Numbered from the stretch's first letter, positions 47,986-57,956 are shown. The stretch is DNA of 64,000 nt from Yersinia alsatica (GCF_902170305.1 NZ_CABHWW010000009.1:62001-126000), one strand, 5' to 3'. A program made the numbers and translations. The notes: generated by a model from the letters alone, not told the origin.

Positions 47986-50900
47986 ATGGAAATACTGCGT
48001 GGTTCGCCCGCTTTGTCGGCTTTTCGCATTACCAAACTGCTGTCCCGTTGCCAGGACGCTAACCTGCCGGTTGATGATATTTACGCCGAATATGTTCACT
48101 TTGCCGATGTCAGCGCCCCACTGAGTGCTGATGAACACGCCAGACTCCAGCGGCTGCTTCAATATGGGCCATCTCTCCCTGAACATGCGCCACAAGGACG
48201 TTTATTACTGGTGACGCCAAGACCGGGGACAATTTCTCCGTGGTCGTCCAAAGCGACGGATATCGCGCACAACTGTGCTTTGCCACAGGTTCTGCGCTTG
48301 GAGCGCGGTCTGGCTTTCTATATCCAAGGCCCGAGCCTGAATGACAGCCAATGGCAACAATTATCGGCACTGCTGCATGACCGCATGATGGAAACGGTAT
48401 TCACCGACTTGCAACAAGCTGAGCAACTGTTCTCTCATCACCAGCCCGCCCCGGTACAACGGGTGGATATTTTGGCTCAAGGTCGCAGTGCACTGGAGCA
48501 GGCCAACGCTAAATTGGGTCTGGCACTGGCACCGGATGAAATCGATTATCTGCTGGCAGCCTTTACTGGCCTTGGGCGCAACCCAACAGATATCGAGCTG
48601 TATATGTTTGCTCAGGCCAACTCTGAGCATTGCCGCCATAAGATTTTTAATGCGGATTGGATAATTGACGGTGTGGCTCAGCCTAAGACACTGTTTAAAA
48701 TGATTAAAAATACCTTTGAACACACACCGGATTACGTGTTGTCTGCTTATAAAGACAATGCGGCGGTGATGGAAGGTTCTCAGGTTGGGCGCTTCTTTGC
48801 GGCACCAGAAAACGGTGTTTATGGCTACCATCAGGAAGCGGCACATATCCTGATGAAAGTTGAAACCCATAACCATCCAACGGCGATTTCACCGTGGCCG
48901 GGTGCTGCTACTGGTTCTGGTGGTGAAATTCGTGATGAGGGTGCCACCGGGCGTGGTGCTAAACCTAAAGCTGGCTTGGTGGGCTTCTCGGTTTCTAACT
49001 TGCGTATCCCGGGTTTTGAACAGCCATGGGAAGAGAATTTCGGCAAGCCAGATCGCATTGTTACTGCGCTGGATATCATGACCGAAGGCCCATTGGGCGG
49101 CGCGGCATTTAATAACGAATTTGGTCGTCCGGCGCTGCTGGGCTACTTCCGTACCTATGAAGAGCGCGTCAACAGCCATAACGGCACTGAGTTACGTGGC
49201 TACCATAAGCCCATCATGCTGGCCGGTGGGATAGGTAATATCCGCGCTGACCATGTGCAAAAAGGCGAGATAGTTGTCGGTGCCAAACTGGTGGTGCTTG
49301 GTGGCCCGGCGATGAATATCGGTTTGGGCGGCGGTGCTGCCTCTTCTATGGCCTCTGGTCAATCCGATGCGGATCTGGATTTTGCTTCGGTACAGCGCGA
49401 TAACCCAGAAATGGAACGTCGTTGTCAGGAAGTGATCGACCGCTGCTGGCAGTTAGGTGACCACAACCCGATTCTGTTTATTCATGACGTCGGCGCGGGC
49501 GGCTTATCTAATGCCATGCCGGAGTTGGTCAGCGATGGTGGCCGTGGTGGTCGCTTTGAGCTACGCGACATCCTTAACGACGAGCCGGGCATGAGCCCGC
49601 TGGAAGTGTGGTGTAACGAATCTCAGGAACGTTATGTTCTGGCGGTTGCCCCGGCGCAGATGGCACAATTTGATGAAATTTGCCGCCGTGAACGCGCGCC
49701 ATATGCAGTTATCGGTGAAGCTACCGAAGAGAAGCATCTGACCCTGAATGACCGTCATTTCGACAATCAGCCAATTGATATGCCGCTGGATGTGCTGTTA
49801 GGCAAAACCCCGAAAATGCTGCGTGATGTGACCCGCCTTCAGGCTCAGGGTGAGGCGCTGCAACGGGCTGAAATCAGCATTGCCGATGCCGTAAAACGTG
49901 TTATGCATCTGCCAGCGGTGGCGGAGAAAACCTTCTTGATCACCATTGGTGACCGTACTGTAACGGGCATGGTGACCCGGGATCAGATGGTCGGCCCATG
50001 GCAGATTCCGGTGGCTGACTGTGCCGTAACCAGTGCCAGTCTGGACAGTTACTATGGCGAAGCGATGTCATTGGGCGAACGTGCGCCAGTGGCCTTGCTG
50101 GACTTCGCTGCCTCTGCCCGTCTGGCGGTGGGTGAAGCACTGACGAATATTGCCGCGACCCAAATTGGTGAACTCAAGCGCATTAAACTGTCGGCTAACT
50201 GGATGTCCGCCGCTGGGCATCCGGGTGAAGATGCTGGCTTATATGAAGCAGTACGTGCCGTGGGTGAAGAGTTATGTCCGGCGCTGGAAATTACCATCCC
50301 GGTGGGCAAAGACTCTATGTCGATGAAAACCCGCTGGCAGGAAGGTGACGAGCAGCGCGAAATGACCTCGCCGTTATCATTGGTGATTACTGCTTTTGCT
50401 CGTGTCGAAGATGTCCGTCATACCGTCACACCGCAATTACGTACTGATAAGGGTGATAACGCGCTGCTGCTGATTGATTTAGGCGCAGGCCACAATGCCC
50501 TGGGTGCGACGGCACTGACTCAGGTTTATCGTCAGCTCGGGGATAAACCGGCTGATGTGCGCGATGTGCAGCAATTGGCCGGTTTCTTCAATGCGATGCA
50601 GCGCTTAGTGGCGGATCAGGCACTGTTGGCTTATCACGACCGCTCTGATGGTGGTTTGTTGGTGACACTGGCGGAAATGGCCTTTGCTGGTCATTGTGGT
50701 GTGCAGGCAGATATTCACGTCTTGGGCGATGATGCTCTGGCGGCGCTGTTTAACGAAGAGCTGGGTGCGGTGATTCAGGTGCGTGCCGAGCAACAAGCTG
50801 CGGTAGAAAAAGTTCTGGCAGATCATGGTTTGGCAAACTGTGTTCACTATCTGGGCCGTGCTGTTGCGGGTGATACCTTTGATATCCGCAGTGGCATTGA

Positions 50901-51876
50901 GATGGTATACAGCGAAAAACGCAGCACTCTGCGCTTGTGGTGGGCTGAAACCACTTGGCAGATGCAGCGCCTGCGCGATAACCCTGACTGCGCCGATCAG
51001 GAGCATCAAGCCAAACAGGATGAACGTGATCCTGGTTTAAATGTGAAACTGACCTTTGATCCGGCTGAAGATATTGCCGCACCTTATATCATCAAGCAGG
51101 CGCGACCAAAAGTGGCGGTGCTGCGTGAACAAGGGGTTAACTCCCATGTTGAGATGGCTGCTGCCTTCCACCGTGCCGGTTTTGATGCGATTGATGTGCA
51201 TATGAGTGACTTGCTGGCGGGGCGCACAGACTTGCAATCCTTCCAGACTTTAGTGGCGTGTGGCGGTTTCTCTTATGGCGACGTACTGGGTGCCGGTGAA
51301 GGTTGGGCGAAGTCCATTCTGTTCAATAACCGCGTGCGCGATGAGTTCGAAGCTTTCTTCCATCGTCCTGAAACTCTGGCGCTGGGGGTTTGTAACGGTT
51401 GCCAGATGATGTCTAATCTGCGTGAGCTTATCCCCGGTGCTGAGCACTGGCCACGTTTTGTCCGTAACCTGTCCGATCGCTTTGAAGCGCGTTTCAGTCT
51501 GGTTGAAGTGGCCAATAGCCCATCACTGTTTATGCAGGATATGGCCGGTTCCCGTATGCCAATTGCTGTTTCACATGGTGAAGGGCGCGTGGAAGTGCGT
51601 GACGCGGCGCATTTGGCGACATTAGAACAGAGCAATTTGGTGGCATTGCGCTTTGTGAATAACCAAGGCGTGGTTACCGAGCAATACCCAGCTAACCCGA
51701 ATGGTTCAGCGCAGGGTATTACGGCGGTGACCAGTGCCAGCGGCCGCGCAACGGTTATGATGCCGCATCCTGAACGAGTCTTCCGTACGGTGAGTAATTC
51801 ATGGCACCCGGAAGAGTGGGGCGAAGATAGCCCGTGGATGCGTATGTTCCGTAATGCACGTAAGCAATTGGGTTAA
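47986..51876 (+). CDS. purL: Phosphoribosylformylglycinamidine synthase PurL
   Basis: Large-type FGAM synthase, fourth step of purine synthesis, converting FGAR and glutamine to FGAM. The 1296 residues match E. coli (1295). They comprise an N-terminal PurS-like domain, two ATP-grasp-like PurM halves ([24 protein letters not shown] and related blocks, read in parts), and a C-terminal class I glutaminase with nucleophile Cys in [10 protein letters not shown] and His/Glu in PHPERVFR. Preceded by a PurR box, ended by a terminator. Confidence 0.97.
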   Translation: MEILRGSPALSAFRITKLLSRCQDANLPVDDIYAEYVHFADVSAPLSADEHARLQRLLQYGPSLPEHAPQGRLLLVTPRPGTISPWSSKATDIAHNCALPQVLRLERGLAFYIQGPSLNDSQWQQLSALLHDRMMETVFTDLQQAEQLFSHHQPAPVQRVDILAQGRSALEQANAKLGLALAPDEIDYLLAAFTGLGRNPTDIELYMFAQANSEHCRHKIFNADWIIDGVAQPKTLFKMIKNTFEHTPDYVLSAYKDNAAVMEGSQVGRFFAAPENGVYGYHQEAAHILMKVETHNHPTAISPWPGAATGSGGEIRDEGATGRGAKPKAGLVGFSVSNLRIPGFEQPWEENFGKPDRIVTALDIMTEGPLGGAAFNNEFGRPALLGYFRTYEERVNSHNGTELRGYHKPIMLAGGIGNIRADHVQKGEIVVGAKLVVLGGPAMNIGLGGGAASSMASGQSDADLDFASVQRDNPEMERRCQEVIDRCWQLGDHNPILFIHDVGAGGLSNAMPELVSDGGRGGRFELRDILNDEPGMSPLEVWCNESQERYVLAVAPAQMAQFDEICRRERAPYAVIGEATEEKHLTLNDRHFDNQPIDMPLDVLLGKTPKMLRDVTRLQAQGEALQRAEISIADAVKRVMHLPAVAEKTFLITIGDRTVTGMVTRDQMVGPWQIPVADCAVTSASLDSYYGEAMSLGERAPVALLDFAASARLAVGEALTNIAATQIGELKRIKLSANWMSAAGHPGEDAGLYEAVRAVGEELCPALEITIPVGKDSMSMKTRWQEGDEQREMTSPLSLVITAFARVEDVRHTVTPQLRTDKGDNALLLIDLGAGHNALGATALTQVYRQLGDKPADVRDVQQLAGFFNAMQRLVADQALLAYHDRSDGGLLVTLAEMAFAGHCGVQADIHVLGDDALAALFNEELGAVIQVRAEQQAAVEKVLADHGLANCVHYLGRAVAGDTFDIRSGIEMVYSEKRSTLRLWWAETTWQMQRLRDNPDCADQEHQAKQDERDPGLNVKLTFDPAEDIAAPYIIKQARPKVAVLREQGVNSHVEMAAAFHRAGFDAIDVHMSDLLAGRTDLQSFQTLVACGGFSYGDVLGAGEGWAKSILFNNRVRDEFEAFFHRPETLALGVCNGCQMMSNLRELIPGAEHWPRFVRNLSDRFEARFSLVEVANSPSLFMQDMAGSRMPIAVSHGEGRVEVRDAAHLATLEQSNLVALRFVNNQGVVTEQYPANPNGSAQGITAVTSASGRATVMMPHPERVFRTVSNSWHPEEWGEDSPWMRMFRNARKQLG

Positions 51877-51879
51877 TGA

Positions 51880-51910
51880 ATAAGAGGGGGCATTGCGCCC
51901 CCTTATTTTT
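51880..51910. terminator. Terminator after purL
   Basis: AATAAGAGGGGGC/GCCCCCTTATT-type hairpin with a short loop and T run, between convergent genes. Confidence 0.85.
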
Positions 51911-51928
51911 ACACGGCAATTTATCTAT

Positions 51929-52396
51929 TTATGGAATAACTATGGTGTGCGTTATTTCTTTTATCTTTTTATTATTATCAGCCAATTCAATAATAACTTG
52001 ATAAGTGCCAGGTTGGGTGCTGGTCATTTTTAATGTTATAACCTTCTTGCTATTATTAATAAATCCAGCGGTATTAACTATTTCAATATTGTTACTGTTG
52101 AGGATGTAGGTATTGTAATTTAATATTTCTTCGGATTCTATTGAGAAGGAAATGTTATATTCTGCTGCTTCTTGATTATAATATGAGTCCGTAAATACAA
52201 TATCAAAATCAGGGAAGCTACTATAGCTAATCAAATGGTTCTCCTTTGGGTTTGCAGCCATAGTCAGCGCGCGGGCTATCTGATATGTGAAGGTATTATA
52301 TATCTTGGTGCTACTATGAAAGTTATCAAGGCTGGATGATGCCAAAGGAGAGAAAAGGATAAAACTGGAAAACAGTAGGGATGCAATATTTATCAT
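51929..52396 (-). CDS. Small exported protein of unknown function, paralogue of the upstream gene
   Basis: Not recognised. The 155-residue precursor has a signal peptide (MINIASLLFSSFILFSPLAS, cleavage near residue 21) and no Cys lipobox. The mature part is rich in Asn, Ile, Ser and Thr. Its C-terminal strands (FINNSKKVITL, then PGTYQVIIELADNN) align with the same region of the protein encoded just upstream. The pattern suggests an Ig-like beta sandwich (inference). ATG preceded by AAGGAA. Second gene of a two-gene minus-strand unit, 30 bases after its paralogue; A+T-rich compared with purL. Confidence 0.65.
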   Translation of the reverse strand: MINIASLLFSSFILFSPLASSSLDNFHSSTKIYNTFTYQIARALTMAANPKENHLISYSSFPDFDIVFTDSYYNQEAAEYNISFSIESEEILNYNTYILNSNNIEIVNTAGFINNSKKVITLKMTSTQPGTYQVIIELADNNKKIKEITHTIVIP

Positions 52397-52426
52397 TGTT
52401 ATATTCCTTGGTATAACAGCGTGATA

Positions 52427-52855
52427 TTAACGGGAGTAATCCTCACCTGTCGTATTTGTTAATGTCATATAATAGGTTTTATCCGCGAGCTGATGGTTTG
52501 TATCGAGTGATGTAATGACTAATCGATAATCCCCAGCAGAAAAATCATTTAATGGTAACGTCATTCCCTTCGAGCGATTATTAATAAGTGTCGTGGTTTG
52601 TGCTTTCTCATTGTCATATTGATCGTAGATATAGGCGGTGATTAATAAATGGCTTTGTGTTGTTACCGTCATGGGAACTTCCCCCTGGCTATTTTCGAGC
52701 CAATAATTGGTTTGAATTCCATGCACAGAAAAATTATCAGTAGCAGAGTCCTGACCGATCAATATGAGTTTGACGGGGTGATGGCCAAGGAGGGACGCGG
52801 GGGCAAAGAAACTTGTCAGCAGCGCGCAGATCAAAGTGATATAGCTGATTTGCAT
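52427..52855 (-). CDS. Small exported protein of unknown function
   Basis: Not recognised. The 142-residue precursor has a signal peptide (ISYITLICALLTSFFAPAS, cleavage near residue 21-25), no Cys in the mature part, and a predicted all-beta mature domain. Its C-terminal half (LINNRSKGMTL, then AGDYRLVITSLDTNHQ) aligns by eye with the downstream protein, suggesting tandem duplication. ATG 52855 has AGGAAGG five bases upstream, so it is well translated. The promoter would lie in the same intergenic region as the GlrR sites of glmY. Confidence 0.65.
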   Translation of the reverse strand: MQISYITLICALLTSFFAPASLLGHHPVKLILIGQDSATDNFSVHGIQTNYWLENSQGEVPMTVTTQSHLLITAYIYDQYDNEKAQTTTLINNRSKGMTLPLNDFSAGDYRLVITSLDTNHQLADKTYYMTLTNTTGEDYSR

Positions 52856-53161
52856 ATGAGTACCTTCCTAATAATAGGTCAGTGAAATTCTGTGGCAGAT
52901 ACCGTTGAATCGCTTCTCTAGGCATGAGCCATTGTCGATGCTTTGCGTTCTGTACTTTGGTGATCGATTCATCAGTTACCAGAGCCAGGTAATGAGCGTG
53001 ACTCATTTGTGAGGGTGATTAAATCTCATAATTTATAACGTGATAATTATTTAAACAGGCATCAGTGGTGTGACGAAGGGGTTGATAAGGAGAGAAGATA
53101 TTGGCGGTAATGCAGTCTGTTTTTTTAGTAATTATTTGATTTTAAAATGATTAAACTAATG
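52856..53161. other. Intergenic region upstream of the exported pair
   Basis: About 300 bases, A+T-rich. An 89-codon minus-strand frame overlaps the start of the 52427-52855 gene in another phase; it has no ribosome site and looks like chance. The promoter of the exported pair should be here; no clear consensus was found. Confidence 0.4.
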
Positions 53162-53179
53162 TGTCGGGAAATCGCGACA
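53162..53179. promoter_or_regulatory. GlrR (QseF) operator 1 of glmY
   Basis: TGTC-N10-GACA, exact match to the GlrR binding motif, with an internal palindromic GGGAAATCGC. Confidence 0.75.
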
Positions 53180-53193
53180 ATAGGGATGTAGGT

Positions 53194-53211
53194 TGTCTCA
53201 AAAAGGAGACA
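53194..53211. promoter_or_regulatory. GlrR (QseF) operator 2 of glmY
   Basis: TGTC-N10-GACA again exact, 32 bases downstream of operator 1 (three helical turns). Confidence 0.75.
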
Positions 53212-53256
53212 TTTAACATATTGATTTTTATCTATTTTATTTTAATGGATATTGAG

Positions 53257-53274
53257 TGTCGGGTAATAGCGACA
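53257..53274. promoter_or_regulatory. GlrR (QseF) operator 3 of glmY
   Basis: TGTC-N10-GACA, 63 bases downstream of operator 2 (six turns). Its spacer GGGTAATAGC is nearly that of operator 1. All three lie 107-220 bases upstream of the sigma-54 promoter, enhancer-style. Confidence 0.75.
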
Positions 53275-53380
53275 AAAGCGGGTTTGATCACTCGATTTGA
53301 CTAATACAATCACAATAATAATTTACTATTAAATATTATTTTCGTTTAAAATCATTGCGTTAAGTTATTTTTATAAAACT

Positions 53381-53397
53381 TGGCACGCTACCTGCAT
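53381..53397 (+). promoter_or_regulatory. Sigma-54 promoter of glmY
   Basis: TGGCACGCTACCTGCAT: GG at -24 and GC at -12 with the required spacing. The transcript would start at about 53407-53409. Confidence 0.85.
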
Positions 53398-53408
53398 TAT
53401 CTCTAACA

Positions 53409-53603
53409 GTTGCTCATTCACTTTTTATGATAGTCCCGCCGTAAAGCGGAATATGCGCTTCATAAGCCACCGAATGATGCCTAAGACTGGTACCTATCGT
53501 CCACCTAAATCGATATCGTGTGAATGCACCTTATCAAACATCGGACGACACGTTGAGTGAGGTGCCGCCTATGTCCTACTGTGATGAATGGTTCATCAAT
53601 TTT
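53409..53603 (+). ncRNA. glmY: Small RNA GlmY
   Basis: GlmY is an sRNA that sequesters the adaptor RapZ and thereby stabilises GlmZ, raising GlmS synthesis. The 5' end AGTTGCTCATTCACT resembles the E. coli GlmY start. It is followed by a hairpin built on CCGC-CGTAAA-GCGG, and the position between purL and glrK is the E. coli one. The 3' end is approximate: a 7-bp TGATGAA/TTCATCA hairpin followed by ATTTT ends at about 53603, giving about 195 nt against about 184 in E. coli. Driven by sigma-54 and GlrR. Confidence 0.75.
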
Positions 53604-53884
53604 GGACATGTCTGGATGCTATTCGTCTCATCCTCCCGATGATTGCCTCGGCTTCATCAAACTGGAGACGATGTTTAAGGGCATCCACATATTCTGCGAC
53701 GGGGCAATTTATTGCCCCGTTGTCACATCTGATGACTGTTAAAGTCAGTTATTTTACACTAGATAACGCTCCCATTTTCGCTGCAACTTATTATAAAAGC
53801 AGGTCTGATGATGATTCTGACGATAATGGAAAAGGCGCATTAATTAAAAGCACTTCGCTCAACGCTAAGTGCTTTTTTTTTATC
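53604..53884 (+). other. Structured region between glmY and glrK
   Basis: No protein gene is supportable. It contains a perfect GC-rich inverted repeat at 53699-53720 (ACGGGGCAAT/ATTGCCCCGT) and a strong intrinsic terminator at 53845-53881. Something must be transcribed into that terminator: either a longer glmY transcript, a second small RNA, or an attenuated glrK leader. Confidence 0.45.
53845..53881 (+). terminator. Intrinsic terminator upstream of glrK
   Basis: AAAAGCACTT ... AAGTGCTTTTTTTTT, a ten-base stem with an eleven-base loop and nine T, 95 bases before the glrK start. Confidence 0.8.
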
Positions 53885-53975
53885 TCTACTCTGGGTATGA
53901 CGGCGTTAATTGGATAACAGGCATTGTAATCCTGACAAAGTCAGTTAGCATCACAACAGAATGATAGGTAATGAG

Positions 53976-55412
53976 ATGATTTCGTTGAAAAGATGGCGTT
54001 TGTTTCCTCGGTCTTTACGTCAATTGGTGCTCATGGCGTTTCTGTTGGTGCTGCTTCCTTTATTGGTGCTGGCATACCAGGCTTATCAAAGTCTTGACCA
54101 CCTAAGTACTCAAGCGGCTGATATTAACCGCACTACGCTGGCTGATGCCCGGCGCAGTGAGGCGATGACCAGTGTGGCGCTCGAAATGGAGCGCAGTTAT
54201 CGTCAATACTGCGTATTAGATGATGCAACACTGGCAAAGCTCTATCAGCATCAGCGCAAACAGTATGCCCAGATGCTTGACACCCATGCGCCTATCCTGC
54301 CCGACGCCCGTTATTACCAGACTCTACGTGAGCTGTTGACTCAACTTTCTGATATTCAATGTAAAAATAGTGGCCCAGAACAGAATGCTTCTGTCTTGTT
54401 AGAGCAATTTTCCCGCTCAAATGCCGAAATGGTACAAGCCACTCGTGACGTTATCTTCTCTCGGGGTCAGCAATTACAGAAAGATATCGCCGAACGGGGG
54501 CAATTCTTTGGCTGGCAATCCCTATTGCTGTTTTTGGTCAGTGTGCTGCTGGTGGTGCTATTCACTCGGATGATTATCGGGCCAGTTAAAGGCATTGAAC
54601 GAATGATTAATCGTCTGGGAGAAGGACGGCCACTGGGGAATACCGCCTTGTTTAAAGGGCCGCGAGAGTTACGTTCATTGGCGCAACGTATAATTTGGCT
54701 CAGCGAACGTTTAGCTTGGTTAGAATCACAGCGCCATGAGTTTTTGCGCCATATTTCGCATGAGTTGAAAACGCCATTAGCCAGTATGCGCGAAGGAACC
54801 GAATTGTTAGCCGATGAGGTTGCTGGGCCATTGACCCAAGATCAAAAAGAGGTGGTCGCTATCCTTGATAACAGCAGCCGCCATCTACAATTATTAATTG
54901 AGCAATTATTGGACTATAACCGGAAATTGGCCGATGGCCCCGGTGAACTTGAAAATGTTGAATTGGTCGAGATGGTTGAAGATGTGATTGCGGCCCACAG
55001 TCTGCCCGCGCGAGCAAAGATGATTCGTACCGAGACGGATCTTGCGGCGGACATTTGTTGGGCAGATCCGACCTTATTGATGCGAGTATTAGACAATCTC
55101 TACTCCAATGCGGTGCACTATGGCGAGGAATCCGGTACCATTTGGATTCGTAGCCGTCAGGTGAATAACCGCGTGCAAATTGATATCGCTAATACTGGGG
55201 CGTCGATCCCGGTATCAGAAGAAACCATGATATTTGAGCCTTTTTTCCAGGGAAGTCATCAGCGAAAAGGGGCTGTCAAAGGCAGCGGGTTGGGGTTGAG
55301 TATTGCGCAGGACTGTATCAAACGTATGCAAGGTGACTTGCAATTGGTGTCCGTGGATTATGCCCCCGTCTGTTTCCGTATTGAATTGCCATTAACCGCC
55401 GAGAATGAATAA
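53976..55412 (+). CDS. glrK: Sensor histidine kinase GlrK (QseE)
   Basis: Membrane sensor kinase partnered with GlrR, controlling glmY. With ATG 53976 it has 478 residues: TM1 (about 15-35, LVLMAFLLVLLPLLVLA), a periplasmic sensor, TM2 (about 178-200), a HAMP-like linker, the phospho-acceptor His in HISHELKTPLASMREG, and the ATPase N box (DNLYSNAVHYG) and G boxes (KGSGLGLSIA). An in-frame ATG five codons earlier is possible. First gene of the glrK-qseG-glrR operon. Confidence 0.95.
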   Translation: MISLKRWRLFPRSLRQLVLMAFLLVLLPLLVLAYQAYQSLDHLSTQAADINRTTLADARRSEAMTSVALEMERSYRQYCVLDDATLAKLYQHQRKQYAQMLDTHAPILPDARYYQTLRELLTQLSDIQCKNSGPEQNASVLLEQFSRSNAEMVQATRDVIFSRGQQLQKDIAERGQFFGWQSLLLFLVSVLLVVLFTRMIIGPVKGIERMINRLGEGRPLGNTALFKGPRELRSLAQRIIWLSERLAWLESQRHEFLRHISHELKTPLASMREGTELLADEVAGPLTQDQKEVVAILDNSSRHLQLLIEQLLDYNRKLADGPGELENVELVEMVEDVIAAHSLPARAKMIRTETDLAADICWADPTLLMRVLDNLYSNAVHYGEESGTIWIRSRQVNNRVQIDIANTGASIPVSEETMIFEPFFQGSHQRKGAVKGSGLGLSIAQDCIKRMQGDLQLVSVDYAPVCFRIELPLTAENE

Positions 55413-55415
55413 ATA

Positions 55416-56546
55416 ATGTACAAATGGTCTATGGGCAGCATGATTAAAAAGACCGCCTTTTTAACCTCACCAACCTCAACTGCGGCGGCAATGCCAGCGG
55501 GCGGGTTGGGTTCGAGTATTTTTTGGCGAGCTTTATTGCTGGCCCCTCTATTACTGACAGGGTGTACTGCTAATCCGACCGCTGGCCGCTTTTCACAGGC
55601 GGTTCAAATGGTGATCCCGGAAACGAAAATCGTCGATTATCGAACGTTATCCTGTGATGTACTGTGGGATCTTGATGATAAAGAGACACTTGAAAACTCC
55701 CTTTACTGGTTGCGGGCAATGGATTGTGCTGAGCGCCTGGGTTCCACCCAAGCGCGGGCGTTAGCGAAAACGTTACCGGTAGTGACATGGTCAGCCGCCT
55801 TTAAGCAAGGCATTCTGCTGAGCAGCTCGGAGCCGTCTATTGCAGAGCGCCGTCAGGTAGTTGAGCGGATGAACAGCTATAGCCAAAGCTTCCCCGGCGC
55901 GGTACGCCCACTGATTCAGCTCTGGCGTGAGCAGCAGGTGCTGCGTATCTCTCTGGCAGAAGAGCGCACGCGGTACCAGCGCTTGCAAGAGGAGTCAGAC
56001 GGGCAGATTGATAGGCTGCGGGAAAGTCAGGTCCGCTTGCAATACAACTTGCTGGATACCACCCGTAAGTTAGAAAACCTAACGGATATTGAACGCCAGC
56101 TTTCATCGCGTAAGCAGCTACAAAATGAAATTCCTGAGACTGATGCCGATAGTAAAGCCGCAGCATCAGTGGTGCCGAAACCTGTCGAGGCCAAACCTCA
56201 GCCAAAGGTCGAGCCAGCTAAACCTGCTGAAGTTAAACCGGCAGAAAGCAAGCCGATAGAAAGCAAGCCGGCAGAAACTAAACCAGCTGAAACTAAGCCT
56301 GTTGAAAGTCAACCCGCTGAGGCTAAACCAGCTGAAACTAAGCCAGTCGAGGCCAAGCCAGTAGAAGCCAAACCTGTTGAGAATAAGCCCGCAGAACCTC
56401 AGGTAGAGAGTAAACCTGCGCCGCAATCGGTAGAAAAACCGGCTGATACTTATACACCGCCAGTCGTACCGCCAACTGACGTCCCACCTGCGACTAATAA
56501 GGAATCTCATGACGCCACGCAAACCGGCCAATCTACTGCTGGTTGA
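55416..56546 (+). CDS. qseG: Outer-membrane lipoprotein QseG with long KPxE repeat tail
   Basis: Lipoprotein co-encoded with GlrK/GlrR. In 376 residues: a lipobox LLLTGC (Cys50), the conserved domain (CDVLWDL, NSLYWLRAMDCAERL, KLENLTDIERQLSSRK) to about 232, then a tail of degenerate Lys-Pro-x-Glu tetrad repeats (about 250-335) and a Pro/Thr-rich end. E. coli QseG is about 237 residues with only a short Pro-rich tail. Fifty residues before the lipobox Cys is long, so an internal start (for example ATG 55491) may be used. It overlaps glrR by 38 bases. Confidence 0.88.
   Translation: MYKWSMGSMIKKTAFLTSPTSTAAAMPAGGLGSSIFWRALLLAPLLLTGCTANPTAGRFSQAVQMVIPETKIVDYRTLSCDVLWDLDDKETLENSLYWLRAMDCAERLGSTQARALAKTLPVVTWSAAFKQGILLSSSEPSIAERRQVVERMNSYSQSFPGAVRPLIQLWREQQVLRISLAEERTRYQRLQEESDGQIDRLRESQVRLQYNLLDTTRKLENLTDIERQLSSRKQLQNEIPETDADSKAAASVVPKPVEAKPQPKVEPAKPAEVKPAESKPIESKPAETKPAETKPVESQPAEAKPAETKPVEAKPVEAKPVENKPAEPQVESKPAPQSVEKPADTYTPPVVPPTDVPPATNKESHDATQTGQSTAG
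56173..56420 (+). repeat. Tandem coding repeat in qseG
   Basis: Degenerate repeats of 12-15 bases (AAACCNGCTGAAACT-like), encoding Lys-Pro-Ala/Val-Glu-Thr/Ala/Ser tetrads or pentads. Such arrays change length readily by slippage in frame. Confidence 0.8.
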
Positions 56547-57846
56547 TGACGACCCCAGCTTACTTAAGTTGCTGGGGATGCGTTTAACCAGTGAAGGTTT
56601 TAATGTCACCACCGCAGAAAGCGGGCAGGAAGCATTGCGTCTGTTAATGCGTGAGAAGATTGATCTGGTTATCAGTGACTTGCGAATGGATGAAATGGAC
56701 GGCATGGCGCTGTTTGCTGAAATCCAGAAGCATCAACCGGGTATGCCCGTAATTATTCTGACTGCTCACGGCTCAATCCCGGATGCCGTCGCTGCCACTC
56801 AGCAGGGGGTGTTCAGCTTCCTGACTAAACCGGTGGATCGCGATGCTTTATATAAAGCTATCGATGCAGCTTTGGAGCTTTCTATTCCTGCTGGTGATGA
56901 TACCTGGCGTGAAGAGATTGTAACCCGCAGCCCGGTGATGTTGCGCTTGCTGGAGCAGGCTAAAATGGTGGCACAATCTGATGTCAGTGTGCTGATTAAC
57001 GGGCAAAGTGGCACCGGGAAAGAGGTGTTGGCGCAAGCTATTCATGCCGCCAGCCCGCGGGCAAAAAAAGCGTTTATCGCGATAAACTGTGGTGCATTAC
57101 CTGAACAGTTGCTGGAATCAGAACTCTTTGGTCATGCCAAGGGGGCGTTTACCGGGGCAGTGAGCAGCCGTGAAGGGCTATTTCAGGCCGCCGAAGGTGG
57201 CACACTGTTTTTGGATGAAATCGGTGATATGCCGCTGTCTTTGCAGGTAAAACTGCTGCGAGTATTGCAGGAACGCAAAGTGCGCCCATTGGGCAGCAAC
57301 CGTGATTTAAGTATTGATGTGCGGGTGATTTCAGCCACTCACCGCGACTTGCCAAAAGCGATGGCCAAGAATGAATTCCGTGAAGATCTCTACTATCGTT
57401 TGAATGTAGTGAATCTAAAAATTCCGGCGCTACATGAGCGCTCAGAGGATATTCCGCTGTTGGCTAACCATTTGTTACGTGAATCAGCCAAACGCCATAA
57501 GCCTTTTGTCCGTAGCTTCTCAACAGACGCCATGAAGCGGCTGATGACCGCCAGCTGGCCAGGTAACGTGCGCCAGTTGGTGAACGTAATTGAACAATGT
57601 GTGGCATTAACCTCAGCCCCGGTTATCAGTGAAGCGCTGGTTGAACAGGCGCTGGAAGGGGAAAACACCGCATTACCGACCTTTGTAGAGGCACGTAATC
57701 AATTCGAGTTGAATTATTTGCGTAAACTCCTGCAAATCACCAAAGGCAATGTGACTCAGGCGGCGCGGATGGCCGGGCGTAACCGGACCGAATTTTACAA
57801 GCTATTGTCGCGCCATGAGCTAGATGCTAATGATTTTAAAGAATAA
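56509..57846 (+). CDS. glrR: Sigma-54-dependent response regulator GlrR (QseF)
   Basis: Response regulator activating the sigma-54 promoter of glmY (and rpoE in E. coli). The 445 residues have a receiver domain (phospho-Asp in [13 protein letters not shown]), an AAA+ domain with Walker A GQSGTGKE and the sigma-54 contact GAFTGA, and a C-terminal Fis-type HTH ([21 protein letters not shown]). The start lies within the end of qseG in another frame; AAGGA is upstream. Its three operators lie 3 kb upstream at glmY. Confidence 0.96.
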   Translation: MTPRKPANLLLVDDDPSLLKLLGMRLTSEGFNVTTAESGQEALRLLMREKIDLVISDLRMDEMDGMALFAEIQKHQPGMPVIILTAHGSIPDAVAATQQGVFSFLTKPVDRDALYKAIDAALELSIPAGDDTWREEIVTRSPVMLRLLEQAKMVAQSDVSVLINGQSGTGKEVLAQAIHAASPRAKKAFIAINCGALPEQLLESELFGHAKGAFTGAVSSREGLFQAAEGGTLFLDEIGDMPLSLQVKLLRVLQERKVRPLGSNRDLSIDVRVISATHRDLPKAMAKNEFREDLYYRLNVVNLKIPALHERSEDIPLLANHLLRESAKRHKPFVRSFSTDAMKRLMTASWPGNVRQLVNVIEQCVALTSAPVISEALVEQALEGENTALPTFVEARNQFELNYLRKLLQITKGNVTQAARMAGRNRTEFYKLLSRHELDANDFKE

Positions 57847-57895
57847 TAACGGTTAGTGGCTGGCAAAGTGAGTTACTGACAAAAGTTTTTCCTGA

Positions 57896-57956
57896 TATAC
57901 CCAGTAGATTTCAAGATACAGGTAACACCTCTACAGCTTGAAAGATGATGGGTATA
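57896..57956. repeat. Short ERIC-like palindrome
   Basis: A 61-base element bounded by TATACCC and GGGTATA with internal complementary TTTCAAG/CTTGAAA. It has ERIC-type ends without the ERIC centre, between glrR and nadE. Confidence 0.6.

Noticed and set aside
48110-51635. Many long antisense ORFs across purL
   Set aside because: All are shadows of the 1296-residue purL frame caused by its codon bias; none has independent support.
52737-53006. 89-codon minus-strand ORF overlapping the exported-protein gene
   Set aside because: Overlaps the well-supported start of the 52427-52855 gene in a different phase and lacks a ribosome site.
53557-53917. Short plus-strand ORFs (61 and 109 codons) between glmY and glrK
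   Set aside because: They run through the GlmY 3' part, the GC-rich hairpin and the intrinsic terminator, use poor start contexts and have no recognisable features; RNA structure explains the region better.
56173-56420. CRISPR-like or non-coding tandem repeat
   Set aside because: Units are 12-15 bases, keep the qseG reading frame and lack unique spacers; they are coding repeats.
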